Below are positions 5,902 to 6,741 of a stretch of DNA of 6,741 nucleotides, one piece after another. Location of the stretch: positions 1-6,741 of the forward strand of contig CAKMMH010000096.1 of the NCBI GenBank assembly GCA_927798255.1, given 5' to 3'. Numbering within the stretch: the first letter of the stretch is position 1; each line of letters begins with the position of its first letter. Under the pieces are notes generated by a model. The model worked only from the letters and a program-made list of their open reading frames with translations. It had not been told where the DNA came from and did not search any database. Position numbers and translations under genes: made by a program. Source of the stretch: an uncultured bacterium (GTDB lineage: Bacteria > Bdellovibrionota_C > UBA2361 > CAKMMH01).

Positions 5902-6609
5902 ATGAATGATTCAAATTTTTATTCACATTTAACTGAACTTAGGAAAAGAACTTTATTTTCATGTTTTTTTGTATTTTTATTTTCAATTTTGATTTTTTTA
6001 AAGTCACCATTTTTTATTGACTTACTAGGACAAGAGTTTAGAAGTAATTTTATAAATTCTGATTTAATTGGAAAGAGTCCAATAGATGCATTTTTAGTAA
6101 GATTAAAAGTTTCGTTCTTTTTAGGATTTTTAATCTCCCTTCCTATTATTTTATTTGAAGCATGGGAATTTATAAAACCAGGACTTAAGGAAAATGAAAG
6201 AAAGTATGTTTTTTATTTTATAACATTAGGAAGTATACTTGGAATTGGAGGCGCGCTTTTTTGCCATATATTAATCTTACCTTTTGCACTTAAGTTTTTT
6301 TATAGTCAATACGAGCTTTTATCTTTAAAGCCTATTATTCATTTTAATGATTATATTGCACTTTTAATAAAGCTTGATTTGACATTTGCTCTAATTTTTG
6401 AGCTTCCAATAATTTTAGTAATTTTGGCAAAAATTAATTTAATAGATAGTAATTTTTTAAAGAAATATTTTAGACATGCAATTGTTATGATTTTTACTCT
6501 TGCTGCTATTCTGACTCCTCCTGATATCATAACTCAAGTTTTAATGGCGCTTCCTTTGATAGTTTTGTATGGATTAAGTATTTTATTAGTAAGAATATTA
6601 GTAAAATGA
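5902..6609 (+). CDS. tatC: Sec-independent translocase subunit TatC
   Basis: TatC is the six-span inner-membrane core of the Tat translocase and binds twin-arginine signal peptides. The 235 residues show the family features: cytoplasmic HLTELRKR (9-16), membrane segments at about 17-34, 66-88, 103-128, 150-176, 190-205 and 208-231, and the conserved loop EFIKPGLKENER (89-100) with Phe90 and Glu99, which correspond to E. coli F94 and E103. FELP (166-169) carries the membrane glutamate, and AAILTPPD (201-208) the conserved late motif. The usual glutamate of the LYE segment in the last span is glycine (LYGLS, 222-226), and only a few residues follow that span, so the cytoplasmic tail is minimal. 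The start ATG 5902 has no Shine-Dalgarno; an in-frame stop at 5881-5883 rules out an earlier start. It is the last gene of the methyltransferase-tat group. Confidence 0.95.
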   Translation: MNDSNFYSHLTELRKRTLFSCFFVFLFSILIFLKSPFFIDLLGQEFRSNFINSDLIGKSPIDAFLVRLKVSFFLGFLISLPIILFEAWEFIKPGLKENERKYVFYFITLGSILGIGGALFCHILILPFALKFFYSQYELLSLKPIIHFNDYIALLIKLDLTFALIFELPIILVILAKINLIDSNFLKKYFRHAIVMIFTLAAILTPPDIITQVLMALPLIVLYGLSILLVRILVK

Positions 6610-6701
6610 AACAATATAATAGACTTTTCCAATAATATTTAAGAATTGTTATATATTGCTATAAAACAAAATCAAATATATTAGCCCTCTTTTTCACTTT
6701 A

Positions 6702-6730
6702 TTGACAATTATTTTGATTTTAGTTAAAAT
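6702..6730 (+). promoter_or_regulatory. Strong sigma70-type promoter pointing out of the right edge
   Basis: TTGACA (6702-6707), a perfect -35, is followed by exactly 17 bases and TAAAAT (6725-6730), which matches the -10 at five of six positions. Transcription would begin near 6737, so its gene or RNA lies beyond the window. The upstream stretch at about 6661-6682 is A-rich and could act as an UP element. It is the closest consensus match in the window. Together with its place downstream of tatC, this suggests a new transcription unit, which could be a stable RNA or a highly expressed gene. Confidence 0.6.
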
Positions 6731-6741
6731 TCAAAAGTCTT

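Noticed and set aside
6610..6660. Inverted repeat (AACAAT at 6610-6615 and ATTGTT at 6645-6650, plus CAATATA/TATATTG) as a tatC terminator
   Set aside because: The stem has few GC pairs, a loop of about 29 bases and no T-run after it; at this AT content it is expected by chance.
1..6741. CRISPR arrays, insertion sequences, tRNA or rRNA genes, toxin-antitoxin or defence genes
   Set aside because: No regularly spaced repeats, transposase-like frames, terminal inverted repeats, cloverleaf sequences or defence motifs were seen; the genes are ordinary housekeeping types apart from the unknown protein.

Overview
This is a compact, very AT-rich stretch (roughly 30% GC by eye) of a bacterial chromosome with short intergenic gaps and strong A/T preference at third codon positions. 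The protein set (FtsA, FtsQ, a short MurB, TatC, a single TatA/B-type subunit, a YcbL-type hydrolase) points to a Gram-negative, proteobacteria-like organism. The FtsA and the Tat subunit read most like those of deltaproteobacteria in the old broad sense. The low GC and tight packing would fit a streamlined, perhaps marine, lineage. This taxonomic reading is inference and is weak below phylum level.

Layout. At the left edge, on the minus strand, is a gene cut by the window end (1-505) whose product looks like a degenerate family-4 uracil-DNA glycosylase fold. It follows a complete YcbL-type metallo-beta-lactamase-fold hydrolase (522-1163). On the plus strand, 1265-1702 encodes a lysine-rich protein of unknown function with a central amphipathic stretch. 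It converges on ftsA, with a possible weak terminator between them. The minus-strand block murB (4792-3899), ftsQ (3861-3112), ftsA (2995-1781) is a fragment of the division and cell wall (dcw) cluster: MurB makes UDP-MurNAc, FtsQ belongs to the FtsQLB division complex, and FtsA tethers FtsZ to the membrane. ftsZ does not follow ftsA, and murC or ddl does not precede ftsQ. ftsA seems to have its own promoter and a consensus Shine-Dalgarno. Divergent from murB on the plus strand run a class I SAM methyltransferase (4873-5571), a TatA/TatB-family subunit (5585-5854) and TatC (5902-6609), closely spaced and plausibly one operon. The last 130 bases hold no gene but carry the best sigma70-type promoter of the window, pointing out of the right edge.

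I do not see a clearly new system, mobile element, CRISPR array or RNA gene. The points most worth a second look are the separation of ftsA from ftsZ, a MurB with several substituted active-site motifs, the degenerate UDG-like protein, the lone hybrid-looking TatA/B subunit, the unknown lysine-rich protein next to ftsA, and the outward promoter.
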